This document shows, in pieces, positions 51,957-62,300 of a stretch of DNA of 64,000 nucleotides. A program made the position numbers and the translations under genes. The notes beneath the pieces are model-generated. The model saw only the letters and a list, made by a program, of their open reading frames with translations. It was not told the DNA's origin and searched no databases. Source of the DNA: Hymenobacter sp. 5317J-9 (GTDB lineage Bacteria; Bacteroidota; Bacteroidia; Cytophagales; Hymenobacteraceae); NCBI RefSeq assembly GCF_022921075.1, contig NZ_CP095050.1:4278001-4342000 (forward strand). Reading direction: 5' to 3'. Numbering within the stretch: position 1 is the stretch's first letter; every line of letters starts with the position of its first letter.

Positions 51957-53903
51957 GTGAAAGCTTTCTTCTCCTTGTTGGCTGTTTGGCCACTCACCAG
52001 CTTTTTGCTGCTCCCGGCCGGCCCGGCTCCTAAATATGCCGTGGCCGACATTCCGGCCACCTTGCGCGAAGGCGCCCACGCCGTGCTGCGCGCCGACGAC
52101 GAAGTGGTGACCGTGAAAAGCGCCGGCCGCCTGGTGCACACCGTGCACCGCGTGGTGACGGTGCTGGACGCCGCCGGCGACGACCAGGGCCGCCAAATGG
52201 TGAGCTACGACGCGCTGCGCACCCTGAGCTACCTGCGCGGGGCCGTTTACGACGCCGACGGCCGCCTGCTGCACCAGCTGCGCCCCACCGAAATCCACGA
52301 CCAGGGCATGGGCGACGCCGGCGGCAGCTTCATGACCGACGTGCGCGTGCGCTACGCCGACCTGCGCCAGCCCCAAACGCCCTACACGGTGGAGTTCGAC
52401 TACGAAATTGTGTCCGACAACACCCTGTTCTATCCCGACTGGCAGCCGCAGGACGCGGAAGGCGGCGCCGTGCAGTCGGCCACGCTGCGGGTAGTGACGC
52501 CCGCGGCGCTGCCGCTGCGCTACCAGGAGCGGCAGTTTCCGGCCGGCAGCAAGGTGGCTCACACCAGCGCCGGCGGCCAGGAAACCTACCAGTGGCAGCT
52601 GGCCAACCTGCCCGCCGTGGAAGAGGAGGAAGACGCCCCGCCCCTTTCCTACACCACGCCCGCCGTGGTGCTGGCCCCCGGCGCCTTCGAGGTGCAGGGC
52701 CACAAAGGCACCGCCGCCACCTGGCAGGGCCTGGGCCAGTGGAGCTACGCCCTGAACGCCGGCCGCGACCAGCTGCCGCCCGCCACCGTGGCCAAAGTGC
52801 AAGCCCTGGTAAAAGATGCCCCCGACGCCCGCACCAAGGCCCAGCGCATCTACGAAATGCTGCAAGGCAGCACCCGCTACATCTCGGTGCAGCTGGGCCT
52901 GGGCGGCTGGCAAACCTTCCCGGCCAGCTCGGTGGCCACCAACGGCTACGGCGACTGCAAGGCCCTGAGCAACTATACCACGGCCCTGCTGGCTGCGGCC
53001 GGTGTGCCGGCCTACGTGGCCCTGGTGGGCGCCGGCTCCGACCAGCCCGACCTGCGCGCCGACTTCCCCAGCTCGCAGTTCAACCACGCCATTGTGTGCG
53101 TGCCCCTGGCCCAGGCCGGCCGGCCCGACACGCTGTGGCTGGAATGCACCAGCCAGACCGAGGCGTTTGGCTACATGGGCAGCTTCACGGGCAACCGCCA
53201 CGCGCTGCTCGTGACGCCCGAAGGCGGCAAGCTGGTGGCTACCCCGCGCTACGGCACCGCCGAAAACCGCCTGACGCGCCGCGTCGACCTGACGCTGGAT
53301 GCCACCGGCGGGGCCACGGCCACCGCCCGCACCCTGCGCACCGGCCAGGAGCAGGACCTGTATTCCCAGCTGATGCACCAGCTCGGTCCCGTGGAGCAGA
53401 AGAAATACGTGACCGACCGCCTCAAACTGCCCACGTTTACGCTTACCAAATTCAACTTGGCGGCGGCTCCCACCAAGGCCGCACCCGGCATTGTCGAGAC
53501 GCTGGGCTTGTCGCTGCCGGGCTTTGCCGCGCCCAGCGGCAAGCGCGTGTTCATCAATCCCAACCTGCTGAGCCGCCTGCCCGCCCTGCCGGCCCAGGTG
53601 GGCGAGCGCCAAACGCCCGTGTGGCTCACCGACGCCTGCCTGCACGCCGACACGGTGCGCCTGCACCTGCCCGCCGGTTTCCACCCCGAAACCCTGCCCG
53701 CCCCGGTGCAGCTCAACACGCCCTACGGCATCTACTCCAGTCAGTACCAAAACCTGCCCGACGGCAGCGTGCAGTACATCCGCCGCCTGGAGCTGAAGCG
53801 CGGCCAGCTGCCGGCCTCGGCCTACAGCGGCTACATCGATTTCCGCCGCAAAATCAGCGCCGCCGACAAAGCACAGGTAGTGCTGCTGAAAACGGAGAGC
53901 TAG
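51957..53903 (+). CDS. Exported DUF3857 protein with intact transglutaminase-type Cys-His
   Basis: 648 residues from a GTG at 51957; signal peptide KAFFSLLAVWPLTSFLLLPAG. It differs from the other three: the DUF3857 part (TVHRVVTVLDAAGDDQGRQ ...) is followed by a TGase domain with C334 (NGYGDCKALSN), H377 (SSQFNHAIVCV) and Glu396 (LWLECTSQTE) in place of the Asp, as in the active branch of the family. The C-terminal domain is beta-rich. It is the likely active enzyme or peptidase beside three inactive relatives. The gene ends in a 35-bp palindrome, facing the HHH gene. Confidence 0.88.
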   Translation: MKAFFSLLAVWPLTSFLLLPAGPAPKYAVADIPATLREGAHAVLRADDEVVTVKSAGRLVHTVHRVVTVLDAAGDDQGRQMVSYDALRTLSYLRGAVYDADGRLLHQLRPTEIHDQGMGDAGGSFMTDVRVRYADLRQPQTPYTVEFDYEIVSDNTLFYPDWQPQDAEGGAVQSATLRVVTPAALPLRYQERQFPAGSKVAHTSAGGQETYQWQLANLPAVEEEEDAPPLSYTTPAVVLAPGAFEVQGHKGTAATWQGLGQWSYALNAGRDQLPPATVAKVQALVKDAPDARTKAQRIYEMLQGSTRYISVQLGLGGWQTFPASSVATNGYGDCKALSNYTTALLAAAGVPAYVALVGAGSDQPDLRADFPSSQFNHAIVCVPLAQAGRPDTLWLECTSQTEAFGYMGSFTGNRHALLVTPEGGKLVATPRYGTAENRLTRRVDLTLDATGGATATARTLRTGQEQDLYSQLMHQLGPVEQKKYVTDRLKLPTFTLTKFNLAAAPTKAAPGIVETLGLSLPGFAAPSGKRVFINPNLLSRLPALPAQVGERQTPVWLTDACLHADTVRLHLPAGFHPETLPAPVQLNTPYGIYSSQYQNLPDGSVQYIRRLELKRGQLPASAYSGYIDFRRKISAADKAQVVLLKTES

Positions 53904-53912
53904 GCGAAATCA

Positions 53913-53947
53913 CCTGTCATTGCGAGCGCTGCGCTCGCAATGACAGG
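53913..53947. terminator. Palindromic hairpin between convergent genes
   Basis: CCTGTCATTGCGAGCGC and its mirror (17 bp each) with one base between. The sequence recalls family B at a distance (GTCATTGCGAGCG). It can terminate both the DUF3857 and the barrel transcripts. Confidence 0.7.
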
Positions 53948-53956
53948 CTACTACAC

Positions 53957-56125
53957 TCAAAATTTCACCCGCAGCTGCGCCTTCACCTCATTTCGCAGCT
54001 GGCCCTGAATGGTTTCCAGGCCGCTGCCGATGGTATCCTGGTGGCGGTAGCGGGTTTCGGCGTAGCGCAGCCAAAGGGTCATGCTGCGGTTGAGACGGAT
54101 TTCGGCAATGCCGTAGATGCGCGTGCCCTGGCCGTAGAGGGGCGGAATGGACACGGCCAGCAGCACGTCTTGCTCATACACGTACTGACGGGTGTCGTAG
54201 TCGTCGGCGTCGAAGAGCGAGTAGCGGGCCGTGAGCTTGAGGCTGCGGTTGAGCTGGTAGCTCACGTCCTGGGCCAGGGCGTAGCCGCTACGCCAGGCCA
54301 GGTTGGTGTCGTCGCGCAGGCGGGAGGTTTGCAGGCGCGTGCGCAGGCTGAGGGCTGGGCTGATGTCGGTGTTGTAGTACACCAGCAGGCTTTGGCGGAG
54401 CTGTTCACCCGGCAGCGGCAGCACGCGGTTGGCAGCCAAGTTGGTGAGGTCGTCGGTGGCCAGGTCGCGGGGCTTGAGGCGCTGGCGGGCCTGCACGTAG
54501 AGCAGGCTGGTTTTGGTGGGCGAATAGGCCACGCGAATGAGGGCGTCGTGGCCGTCGGTGGGGGCGCTGGCCCGGTAGCGCAGCCACGGGAAGCGGTACT
54601 GGTCGTAATAGGCCGATATTTCCCACTGCGCAATGGGCCGCACTTTCAGGCCGATGTAGACGCCGGTTTCGTTGATGTTGCGGGTATTTTCGCTGAAAGC
54701 GTTGCCGTAGAGGGTGTGGAAAGTGGGGTCATAGTGCCGCACCAGCAGGGCCGCGTCTACCTGCGGGCCAAGGCTGGCCAGCAGGCCGTTCACGGTGCCC
54801 AGGCCGCCGCCGGTGCTGCGCGCCGTTTCGCCAAACAGCAGGAAGTTGCGGTACACATAGCTGTAGTTGATGCTCAGGGCCAGGTTTTCCTTGCCGCTGA
54901 ACTCGAAGCGGTTGTACACTTCCGGCCGCTTGAGGATGGCCGTGCCGTAGTGCGTGAACACGCCCGTGGCCCCGATGGCCAGGTTGCCGTCGCGGCTGGT
55001 GTAGCCCACGTTGCCGCCCCCAATGGTTTCCTGCAGCTGGTGCCGGTTGGCCAGCTCCGAGGCCGTGCGGTGAAAGCCCGTGTAGAGCAGCCCCGACGTA
55101 AATTCATCAAACTGCGCCAGCGAATCAATGCTTTGCTGCAGGTTGGCGTCCACATTCTTACGCGACACAAAGGCCGTGGCCTGCACCGTGGGAGCCACCT
55201 GCACCGTGGCCGCCCCGCCCCGGAAAAACGTGTTTTCGAGCAGCGACGAGTACGCCCGCACGCCCAGCGACGAGCGCCGCAGCGTGGTGATGGTTTCGGC
55301 GCCCTTGCCCACGCCCAGGCCCGACGACAGCAGCAGCCCCTGCCCAAACTGCAGCTGGTAGTCGCCCAGGGCCAGCGTTTTCAGCCGTCCCCGCTCCTGA
55401 ATCAGGAAGTGCGCCGACACGTAGTCGGCGCCAAACTGCCCCTTCTGGGGGTTCCAGATGAACTGCTCGCCGGCGTCCTTTTCCATCGAAAAGCCCAGGC
55501 TGAAGTCCTTGGTGTGGCTCACGCGGTAACGAATGAGCATCTTGTCGGGCGAGCCGAGGTAGCGCGTGGTGGGCTGCCCCTGGTAGATGGTGGGCGGCGT
55601 ATAGCCCTGGCGCTCGGGCAGCACCCGCTCGTAGCGCAGGTACAGGGCGTTGTTGTCCTCCTTGGCAATGCGCTGCCACAGCGTGCCGCGGCTGGCGTTG
55701 GCGTTGCTGCTTTGCACCGTCACAAAGGGCAGAATGCGGCTGATGGTGCGCAGGTCGTAGCCTTCTATGCTTTGCAGCTCATACACACTCAGCAGGTCGC
55801 CGTTCACTTCGCGGTGGCGCAGCAGCGTGGTTATCTGGTTTTCGTTGAGCAGCAGCAGGCCGCGCAGCTCTTCGCGAGTGGCCGTGTTCAGGTTGATTGG
55901 CGTCTGGTAATACTGCAGCAGGGTTTCGTACAGGTCCTCGTACGGTACCTCGTCCGACTGAATTTCGGCGAACAGCTCCTGCGTGAGGCGGTCCAAATCG
56001 GGCGGGCGGCGCACATAGTCCTGCGCTTGCAGCGCATGACTTAGCAGCAAGGCGCTGCCAACTACCAAGCCGGCCAGCCCGTTTCGCATTTTTCCCGAAG
56101 CAGTGAAACGTAGAGTTGTTCTCAT
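53957..56125 (-). CDS. Helix-hairpin-helix outer-membrane barrel protein
   Basis: 722 residues. Signal peptide ends SHALQAQ. An N-terminal periplasmic part (about 40-140) has ComEA-like helix-hairpin-helix units: INLNTATREELRGLLLLNENQI and GDLLSVYELQSIEGYDLRTI. The remaining 550 residues are alternating strands of an outer-membrane beta-barrel, e.g. LIRYRVSHTKDFSLGFSMEKDAG, ending NEVKAQLRVKF. HHH domains in this setting may bind DNA or peptide at the periplasmic face. The gene is the second of a pair, with one base overlap after the PorV-like gene, an arrangement common in Cytophagales. Function is unknown, perhaps DNA uptake. Confidence 0.85.
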   Translation of the reverse strand: MRTTLRFTASGKMRNGLAGLVVGSALLLSHALQAQDYVRRPPDLDRLTQELFAEIQSDEVPYEDLYETLLQYYQTPINLNTATREELRGLLLLNENQITTLLRHREVNGDLLSVYELQSIEGYDLRTISRILPFVTVQSSNANASRGTLWQRIAKEDNNALYLRYERVLPERQGYTPPTIYQGQPTTRYLGSPDKMLIRYRVSHTKDFSLGFSMEKDAGEQFIWNPQKGQFGADYVSAHFLIQERGRLKTLALGDYQLQFGQGLLLSSGLGVGKGAETITTLRRSSLGVRAYSSLLENTFFRGGAATVQVAPTVQATAFVSRKNVDANLQQSIDSLAQFDEFTSGLLYTGFHRTASELANRHQLQETIGGGNVGYTSRDGNLAIGATGVFTHYGTAILKRPEVYNRFEFSGKENLALSINYSYVYRNFLLFGETARSTGGGLGTVNGLLASLGPQVDAALLVRHYDPTFHTLYGNAFSENTRNINETGVYIGLKVRPIAQWEISAYYDQYRFPWLRYRASAPTDGHDALIRVAYSPTKTSLLYVQARQRLKPRDLATDDLTNLAANRVLPLPGEQLRQSLLVYYNTDISPALSLRTRLQTSRLRDDTNLAWRSGYALAQDVSYQLNRSLKLTARYSLFDADDYDTRQYVYEQDVLLAVSIPPLYGQGTRIYGIAEIRLNRSMTLWLRYAETRYRHQDTIGSGLETIQGQLRNEVKAQLRVKF

Positions 56126-57051
56126 TATTTGCCGCCTAACGACTTACTCACGCTTAGGTGCTGGCTGAAGCCCAGCGCTTGCTGGAAGGCCGCCGCGTAG
56201 TCAATCTGAAACGCCCCGGCCGCCACGCCAATGCCGGCGCTGGCCTGCTCGGTGAGCGTGGCCAAGCCCAGCCGGGCCGCCAGCACCGGCACGGGCCGGT
56301 ACTCCAGGCCCGCCTTGAAATTGGCGTCGCGCTCCACGTCTTTTTCGGTTTCCACCAATAGCGTCACCTGGGAGTTGGGGCGGTAGGCCAGGCCGGCTTT
56401 GAGCACGGTGGGCACCCGCTCGTTCTGGTAGCTGGCCAGCTTGGTTTGGCTGAGGTTGTAGAGCGAGGCGCCGAAGGTGAGGCGGTTGGGCAGTATCTCA
56501 ATCTGCCCGCCCAGCGTGCCCAGCACCACGCGCCGGCTGCCCAGGCCTTCGATGCTCACCTGCAGCATGTCGACCCGCGCGCCCAAGCTGATTTGGCCGA
56601 AGCGGTAGCCGTAGCCGGCGCCCAGGCGGGTTTCGTTGTACAGCGTGCCACCAAAGCGCTGGGCCTCGAAGCCCACCACGCCGTGCCGGGCCCAGGTGCG
56701 CGCCGCGGGCACCACGGCCTGGGGCGCGGCCGCGCCGTCGGTAGGCGCCGTGGCCCCGGACTGCCGGCCCAGGGGCAGTGCCACGGCCAGCGCGCCCACG
56801 TTCAGGGCGGGGCTGAAATAGCGGTTTTCGGCGTAGAAACCCACCGTGGGCCGCTGCATCTCGCCCAGGCCGGCCACGTTGTTGCCCATGCTCCACACCT
56901 CGCCGCTCAGGGCCACCGAGGCGTTGCTGAGGCCGGCGGCGCGGGCGCCGCGCACGCCCGGCCCGTTGCCCTGCGCCGCGGCCAAGTGCCCGGCGAAGAA
57001 GAGCGAGAAGCATGTAAAAATTGAAAGATACCGGGGTAAACAGTGTTGCAT
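56125..57051 (-). CDS. PorV/PorQ-like outer-membrane barrel protein
   Basis: 308 residues from ATG 57049-57051 (the frame runs 26 codons further up, but QHCLPRYLSIFTCFSLFFAG gives the signal peptide). The mature N-terminus GVRGARAAGLSNASVALSGEVWSMGNNVAGL is the typical PorV-style beginning (G.R..G..NA......D.W....NPA). The rest is strand-rich with repeated YRF/YRP patterns and ends SQHLSVSKSLGGK. Likely a beta-barrel of the FadL/PorV group, which carries cargo or attachment factors for the T9SS. It precedes the HHH barrel gene with a 1-nt overlap (TAATG). Confidence 0.8.
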   Translation of the reverse strand: MQHCLPRYLSIFTCFSLFFAGHLAAAQGNGPGVRGARAAGLSNASVALSGEVWSMGNNVAGLGEMQRPTVGFYAENRYFSPALNVGALAVALPLGRQSGATAPTDGAAAPQAVVPAARTWARHGVVGFEAQRFGGTLYNETRLGAGYGYRFGQISLGARVDMLQVSIEGLGSRRVVLGTLGGQIEILPNRLTFGASLYNLSQTKLASYQNERVPTVLKAGLAYRPNSQVTLLVETEKDVERDANFKAGLEYRPVPVLAARLGLATLTEQASAGIGVAAGAFQIDYAAAFQQALGFSQHLSVSKSLGGK

Positions 57052-57158
57052 GACGGGAAGGTAGCACGCCGCCGCCGATTGCACGGGGTCAGTTCCGAAA
57101 TTATTTTCGGAGGTAATTCGGTTATGCAACCCGGCGCCCGTGCCGAACTTGCTCCCGT

Positions 57159-57893
57159 ATGCCCCGCTCCTTCTCCGCCGCGCCCCGCCGCGAAACCCTG
57201 CTTTACCGCAACCAAGCCCTGCACTACACCCTGGTTTTTCGCTCCCGGCGCACGATAGGATTCGCCGTGCGGCCCGATGGCAGCGTGCACATCAGCGCGC
57301 CCGCCGGCACCTCGCCCGAGTGGGTGGCCCAGCAGGTGCTCCGCAAAGCCGACTGGATTCTCAAGCACCAGGAAGCCTTTGCCAGCCGCCCGGCGCCCGC
57401 GCCCGGCCGTCGCTACGAAGCCGGCAGCCTGCACTACTACCAGGGCCAGCCCTACACCCTGCGCTTTGCCGAAGCCCCCCGGCCCAGTGTGGTTTTAACC
57501 TCTGACGAACTGGTTATCAGCAGTCCCGCGCCGCTCACCCCGGCCCAGGCCGAAGCGCTGCTGCACGCCTGGTACGCTCGCCAAGCCGGGCCGCTCTTCG
57601 CCGAGTCGCTGCTGCGCGTGTGGCCCCGCTTCGCCGGGTTCAACCTCACCCGCCCCACGCTGTCGGTGCGGCAGATGCGCACGCGCTGGGGCAGCTGCAC
57701 GCCGCGCACGGCCCGCATCCGCCTCAGCCCCGAGCTGGTGCGCGCCCGCCCCGAGTGCCTCGACTACGTGCTGCTACACGAGTGCTGCCACCTGCTGGTG
57801 GGCGACCATTCCCAGGCCTTCTACGACCTGCAAACCCGCCTGCTGCCGGATTGGAAGCGGTGGAAAGCAGAGCTGAACGCGCTGCCGAAGTGA
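57159..57893 (+). CDS. YgjP-like zinc metallopeptidase (M48-type fold)
   Basis: 244 residues, soluble. Middle and C-terminal parts have TRWGSCTPRTARIRLSPELVRA and the zinc motif H207-E-C-C-H211 followed by DHSQAFYDLQ, as in YgjP/SprT-like proteins (WGSC ... HE..H ..N.H...F). The N-terminal half is beta-rich (HYTLVFRSRRTIGFAVRPDG). The protein is widespread, its substrate unknown. It is co-directional with yidD, 51 bp downstream, so they may share a transcript. Confidence 0.9.
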   Translation: MPRSFSAAPRRETLLYRNQALHYTLVFRSRRTIGFAVRPDGSVHISAPAGTSPEWVAQQVLRKADWILKHQEAFASRPAPAPGRRYEAGSLHYYQGQPYTLRFAEAPRPSVVLTSDELVISSPAPLTPAQAEALLHAWYARQAGPLFAESLLRVWPRFAGFNLTRPTLSVRQMRTRWGSCTPRTARIRLSPELVRARPECLDYVLLHECCHLLVGDHSQAFYDLQTRLLPDWKRWKAELNALPK

Positions 57894-57944
57894 GAAAGTA
57901 AGACGCTGTCCATTTCTCACTACTCACCCCTCACTACATAACCC

Positions 57945-58169
57945 ATGCTCTCCCGCCTTTTCCGCGCGCTTTTCCTGGGCCTGGTGTGGTTTTACCGCCA
58001 CTTCATTTCACCGCTCACGCCGGCTAGTTGCCGCTACACGCCCACCTGCTCGGCTTATGCGGCCGAGGCCATTGGCAAGTACGGGCCGTGGCGGGGCGGG
58101 CGCCTGGCCCTGCGGCGCATTGCCAGCTGCCATCCCTGGGGCGGCCACGGCTACGACCCCGTACCCTAG
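57945..58169 (+). CDS. yidD: Membrane protein insertion efficiency factor YidD
   Basis: 74 residues. The whole family signature is present: LGLVWFYRHFISPLTPASCRYTPTCSAYAAEAI, then KYGPWRGGRLALRRIASCHPWGGHGYDPVP, with the three conserved Cys residues. It assists the YidC insertase at the inner membrane. In many bacteria it lies in the rpmH-rnpA-yidC group; here it is alone after the YgjP-like gene. Confidence 0.95.
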   Translation: MLSRLFRALFLGLVWFYRHFISPLTPASCRYTPTCSAYAAEAIGKYGPWRGGRLALRRIASCHPWGGHGYDPVP

Positions 58170-58215
58170 CCGGGGGCCTGCGTATAGGAGGAGTTCACCG
58201 TCTGAATCTCGTTCG

Positions 58216-59115
58216 ATGCGCTTGATTTCTTTTCTGCCGGCCGCGCTGGCTGTTTTGCTTACCGCTTCCTGCTCACAGGCCCAATCCGAAAAATCCGGCA
58301 AAAACAAAACCGAGAACCACTCGCCCAAAGGCGGCGACCGCCGCAAAGACAAAAACGCCGCCGCCGAAGTCCCGGGCTTGCGCAAAGTGGGCTCGCTGAA
58401 GGGCGTGGTGCCCGAAAGCTCGGGCCTGGCCCCGGCCCCCACCGCCGGCAACTACTACAGCTTCGGCGACGACGGCAACCGCCCCATTCTCTACGAAGTG
58501 TCGGGCACGGGCCAGCTGGTGCGCACCCTCGACGTGCCTGCCGACAATATCGACTGGGAAAGCCTGAGCCGCGACGGCCAGGGCAACTACTACATCGGCG
58601 ACTGCGGCAACAACGCCAGCTCGCGCCGCGACCTGCGCATCCTTAAGTTCCGGCCCGATGCCCCCGCCAAGGTGGGCACCATCGCCTTCAGCTACCCCGA
58701 CCAGACCGAGTTTCCGCCCAAAAAGAAGCAGCGCAACTTCGACTGCGAAGCCAGCCTCTGGCACGACGGCCAGGTGTGGCTCTTCACCAAAGACCGGGCC
58801 CAGTCGAGCACCAGCAAAGTGTACGCCGTGCCCGACCAGCCCGGCGAGTACACGGCCAAAAAAGTGACGTCGCTGGCCATTCCCGGCGAAGTAACCGACG
58901 CCGCCCTGCGCCCCGACGGCCGCCGCCTGGTGCTGCTGGGCCGTGGCGAGCTGTTCATCCTCGACGGCAGCTCCTGGGCCGACATCCTCAAGGCCACGCC
59001 CCGCCAGGTGCCCCTCACCGGCGCCGGCCAAACCGAAGGCGCGGTATTCAAAGACAGCAACACCTTGCTTATTACCACCGAGCAGGGCGGGCTGTTTGAG
59101 TACACCCTGCCCTAG
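58216..59115 (+). CDS. Lipoprotein, predicted beta-propeller-like, function unknown
   Basis: 299 residues from ATG 58216 (a longer frame overlapping yidD exists, but the chosen start gives a lipoprotein signal ending LLTASC). A Lys/Glu-rich linker follows, then repeated strand-turn units with short loops: YSFGDDGNRPILYEVSGTG, YYIGDCGNNASSRRDLRILKF, FTKDRAQSSTSKVYAVP, LILDGSSWADI. This resembles a six-bladed propeller of the SdiA-regulated or esterase-like kind, with Asp-rich loops. No catalytic residues can be assigned. It lies 46 bp after yidD and 201 bp before the kinase gene. Confidence 0.75.
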   Translation: MRLISFLPAALAVLLTASCSQAQSEKSGKNKTENHSPKGGDRRKDKNAAAEVPGLRKVGSLKGVVPESSGLAPAPTAGNYYSFGDDGNRPILYEVSGTGQLVRTLDVPADNIDWESLSRDGQGNYYIGDCGNNASSRRDLRILKFRPDAPAKVGTIAFSYPDQTEFPPKKKQRNFDCEASLWHDGQVWLFTKDRAQSSTSKVYAVPDQPGEYTAKKVTSLAIPGEVTDAALRPDGRRLVLLGRGELFILDGSSWADILKATPRQVPLTGAGQTEGAVFKDSNTLLITTEQGGLFEYTLP

Positions 59116-59316
59116 GCCGAAGTGGGCGGCAGGGCCAAAGGAGTTGGGGAAAGCCGACGGTCACGGAACCCGCGCCGTTTGGGGGGGCAGGCTCCGTCCA
59201 GCAAAGCTTGGGCTTCGGCCAGCGAAATCGTCCTTTGGCCCTGAATGATGCCTTTTTCTGGACCCCATGCGCCAATATTGGCGTTTGACTAGCTCGGTTC
59301 TCTAATTCGCTTTTTC

Positions 59317-62300
59317 TTGACACCCCTCCTGCCTTCTTCATCCGACGCCTCGGCCCATCAACTGGCCGTGTTGCTTGAATTGCTACCGGAGGGCGTGGCG
59401 CTGATTGGAGACGATGGACGGGTTGAAGCCCTCAACCGCCGCTTTTTTGCCCTCTGCGGCCTGTCCGATGCCCCGGCCGACTGGCTGGGCCGCCCGGCCG
59501 CCGACCTGCAGGCTCGCGTGCAAGCCCAGGTGCTCCCCACCGCCGAATTGGCCGCGCACGCACCCATGACGCAGGTGGCGGCCCTCGACCGCGGCGGCGA
59601 CGTGCTGGCCTTGCGCACCGGCCGCTACCTGGCCAGCGAAACGGTGCCCGCCCCCGACGGCGTCGGCCAGCCCGGCCAAGCCCTGCTGTGCCTGCGCGAC
59701 GTGACCCAGCAGCACCAGCTGACCGTCGAGATGGAGTCGCTGGCCCGCATTCCGCAGCAAAACCCCAACCCCATGCTGCGCCTGGCCGCCTCCGGCCGCG
59801 GCATTTATGCCAACGCCCGCGCCCTGAGCCTGGCGCGCGGCCTGCCCCGCCCCGAACGCGCGCGGGTGCAGCGCCAGCTGCGGGGCCTGGCCGCTCAGGT
59901 CCTGGCCGCGGCCGACCCGGCGGTGCAATACACCGACCTGGCCGTGGGCGCGCAGTACTTTACGGTGCACGTGGTGCCCTTTGCTGCCGATGGCTACGTG
60001 AACCTGTACCTGACGGAAACCACAGCCCGCGTGCACGCCAAAGCCGAAATGCACGAGCAGAAGCAATTCTACGAAAGCATTCTCGACGAGCTGCCCGCCG
60101 AAATCTTCGTGGTCGACTCTAACTACCGCTACCAGTACGTGAACCCGGCCGCCGTGCCCGACGCCGAAACCCGCGCCTGGATGCTGGGCCGCACCAACGC
60201 CGAATACAACGCCCGCCGCGGCCAACCTACCACCGTGGCCGAGCAGCGCCAGGCCCGCCTGCAGGCCGTGCTCGACGGCCGCCAGCGCCACGAGTGGGTC
60301 GAAACCCTGGGCGGCAGCCACGTGCTGCGCCGCCTCCAGCCCGTGCCCGAAGCCGGCGACGCCGTGCGCCTGGTCATCGGCTACGGCCTCGACGTGACCG
60401 AGCAGGAAACCACCCGTCGGCAGCTGCGCGAGCAACAGGAATTCATTCAGGGCATTCTGGATGCCAGTCCGAGCGTGATTTACGTGCGCGACGCGCAGCA
60501 GCGCATTCTGTTTGAAAACGCGGCCATGCAGGATGTGCGCGCCGGCTCGCGCCACCTCACGGGCGAAGCCCTCGACCCCGACGGCCTCGAAGCGCGGGAG
60601 CTGGCCCGGCTGGCGGCCAACGACCGCACCGTGCTGGAAAGCGGCCGCGAGCTGATGGTGGAGGAAGTATTGACCCAGGCCGACGGCACGGTGCGCGTGT
60701 TTCAAACCATCAAGCGGCCCCTGGTGCGGCCCGACGGTACGGTGCACGTGCTGGGCGTGAGCACCGACATCACGGCCCTGAAGCAAACCCAGCGCACGCT
60801 GGAGCGCAGCGAAAAGCAGTACCGCGACCTGATGACCTACGCCCAGGCGCTGATTTGTACCCATACCCTCGACGGCACGGTGCTCACGGCCAACCCGGCG
60901 CTCGGCGAACTGCTGAACTGTTCCGTCGATGAGCTCATCGGCAGCAACGTGGCCGACGTAATGCCTCCCGAAGACCACGCCCCCTACGCCGACTACCTGC
61001 ACCGCATTGCCCACGAGCACCAGGCCTCGGGGGTGCAGCGGGTGCGCCCGCGCGGCGGGCACGGCGAGCTGCGCTACCTGCTCTACCGCAACTTCCTGGT
61101 GAGCGAGCCGGGCCAGCCGCCCTACGTCATCGCCCATTCGCACGACATCACCGAGCGCATTCGGGCCGAGCAGGAAATGAAGCGCGCCAAAGAAGCCGCC
61201 GAATCGGCTTCGCGCGCCAAGGAGAACTTCCTGGCCAACATGAGCCACGAAATCCGCACGCCCCTGAACGGCGTGCTGGGCATGGCCCGCCAGTTGGGCA
61301 AAACCCGCCTCGACACGCACCAGCAGGAGTTGCTGCGCGTCATCAACACCTCGGGCCAGCACTTGCTGGGCGTCATCAACGACGTGCTGGACATGGCCAA
61401 GATATCGGCCGGCAAGCTCGATTTTGAGCAGGTGGCGTTCAACCTGGGCGACTCTGTGGCTCAGGCGCTGCAATCGTGCCGGCTGCAGGCCCAGGAAAAA
61501 GGGCTAGCCTTCCGCAGCGCCTTCGGGCCGGGCGAGTTTCCGGCGGCCTGGGTAGTGGGCGACCCCTACCGCATCAACCAAATTCTGCTCAACCTGGTCA
61601 GCAACGCCATCAAATTCACCAAGACGGGCAGCGTGGCGGTAGCCGCCCAGCAGCTGACCGAAACTGCTACCCACCTCACCGTGGAGTTCCGCGTCATCGA
61701 CTCGGGCATCGGCATTCCGGCCGACCGCCAGGCCCAGATGTTCGACGGTTTCACCCAAGCCTACGCCGACACCACGCGGCATTTTGGCGGCACGGGCCTG
61801 GGCCTGAGCATCAGCCGGGCGCTGGTGGAGCAATTGGGCGGCCAGCTCACGGTGCAGAGCGCGGTGAACCAGGGCAGCACTTTTGCCTTCGTGCTCACGC
61901 TGCCCACCGCCCCCGCCCCGGCCGCCGAAGACGGCCCGGTGCCCGTCTTCCGCAACACGGGGGCGCTGGTAGGCCTGCGGGCGCTGCTGGTCGAAGACAA
62001 CGAAATCAACCGCGAAGTGGCCCGCTTCATGCTGGAAGAATGGGGCGTGGTGCTGGAAGAAGCCATGGACGGCGAGCAGGGCCTGCGCCTGCTCACGCAG
62101 CACGACTACGATGTGGTGCTGATGGACATTCAGATGCCCGGCCTCAGCGGCGTGGAAGTGACCCAGGCCGTGCGCCTGCTGCCCGACCCCGTGCGGGCGC
62201 AGGTGCCCATTCTGGCCCTCACGGCCAACGCTTTCCGCGAGGACAACGAGCGCTACCGCGCCGCCGGCATGAACGACTGCCTGGCCAAGCCCTTTGAGGA

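Noticed and set aside
52592..56044. 1150-codon open frame on the plus strand
   Set aside because: It crosses the second half of copy 4 of the DUF3857 row, the palindrome and the antisense of the barrel gene. Composition is Arg/Pro/His-rich without any family motif.
59271..59282. GCCAATATTGGC palindrome before the kinase gene
   Set aside because: Short 12-bp palindrome without a known regulator match; it can occur by chance, so it is not listed as an operator.
59383..61473. 696-codon minus-strand frame antisense to the kinase
   Set aside because: Shadow of the histidine kinase; His/Gly/Val-rich, no domains.
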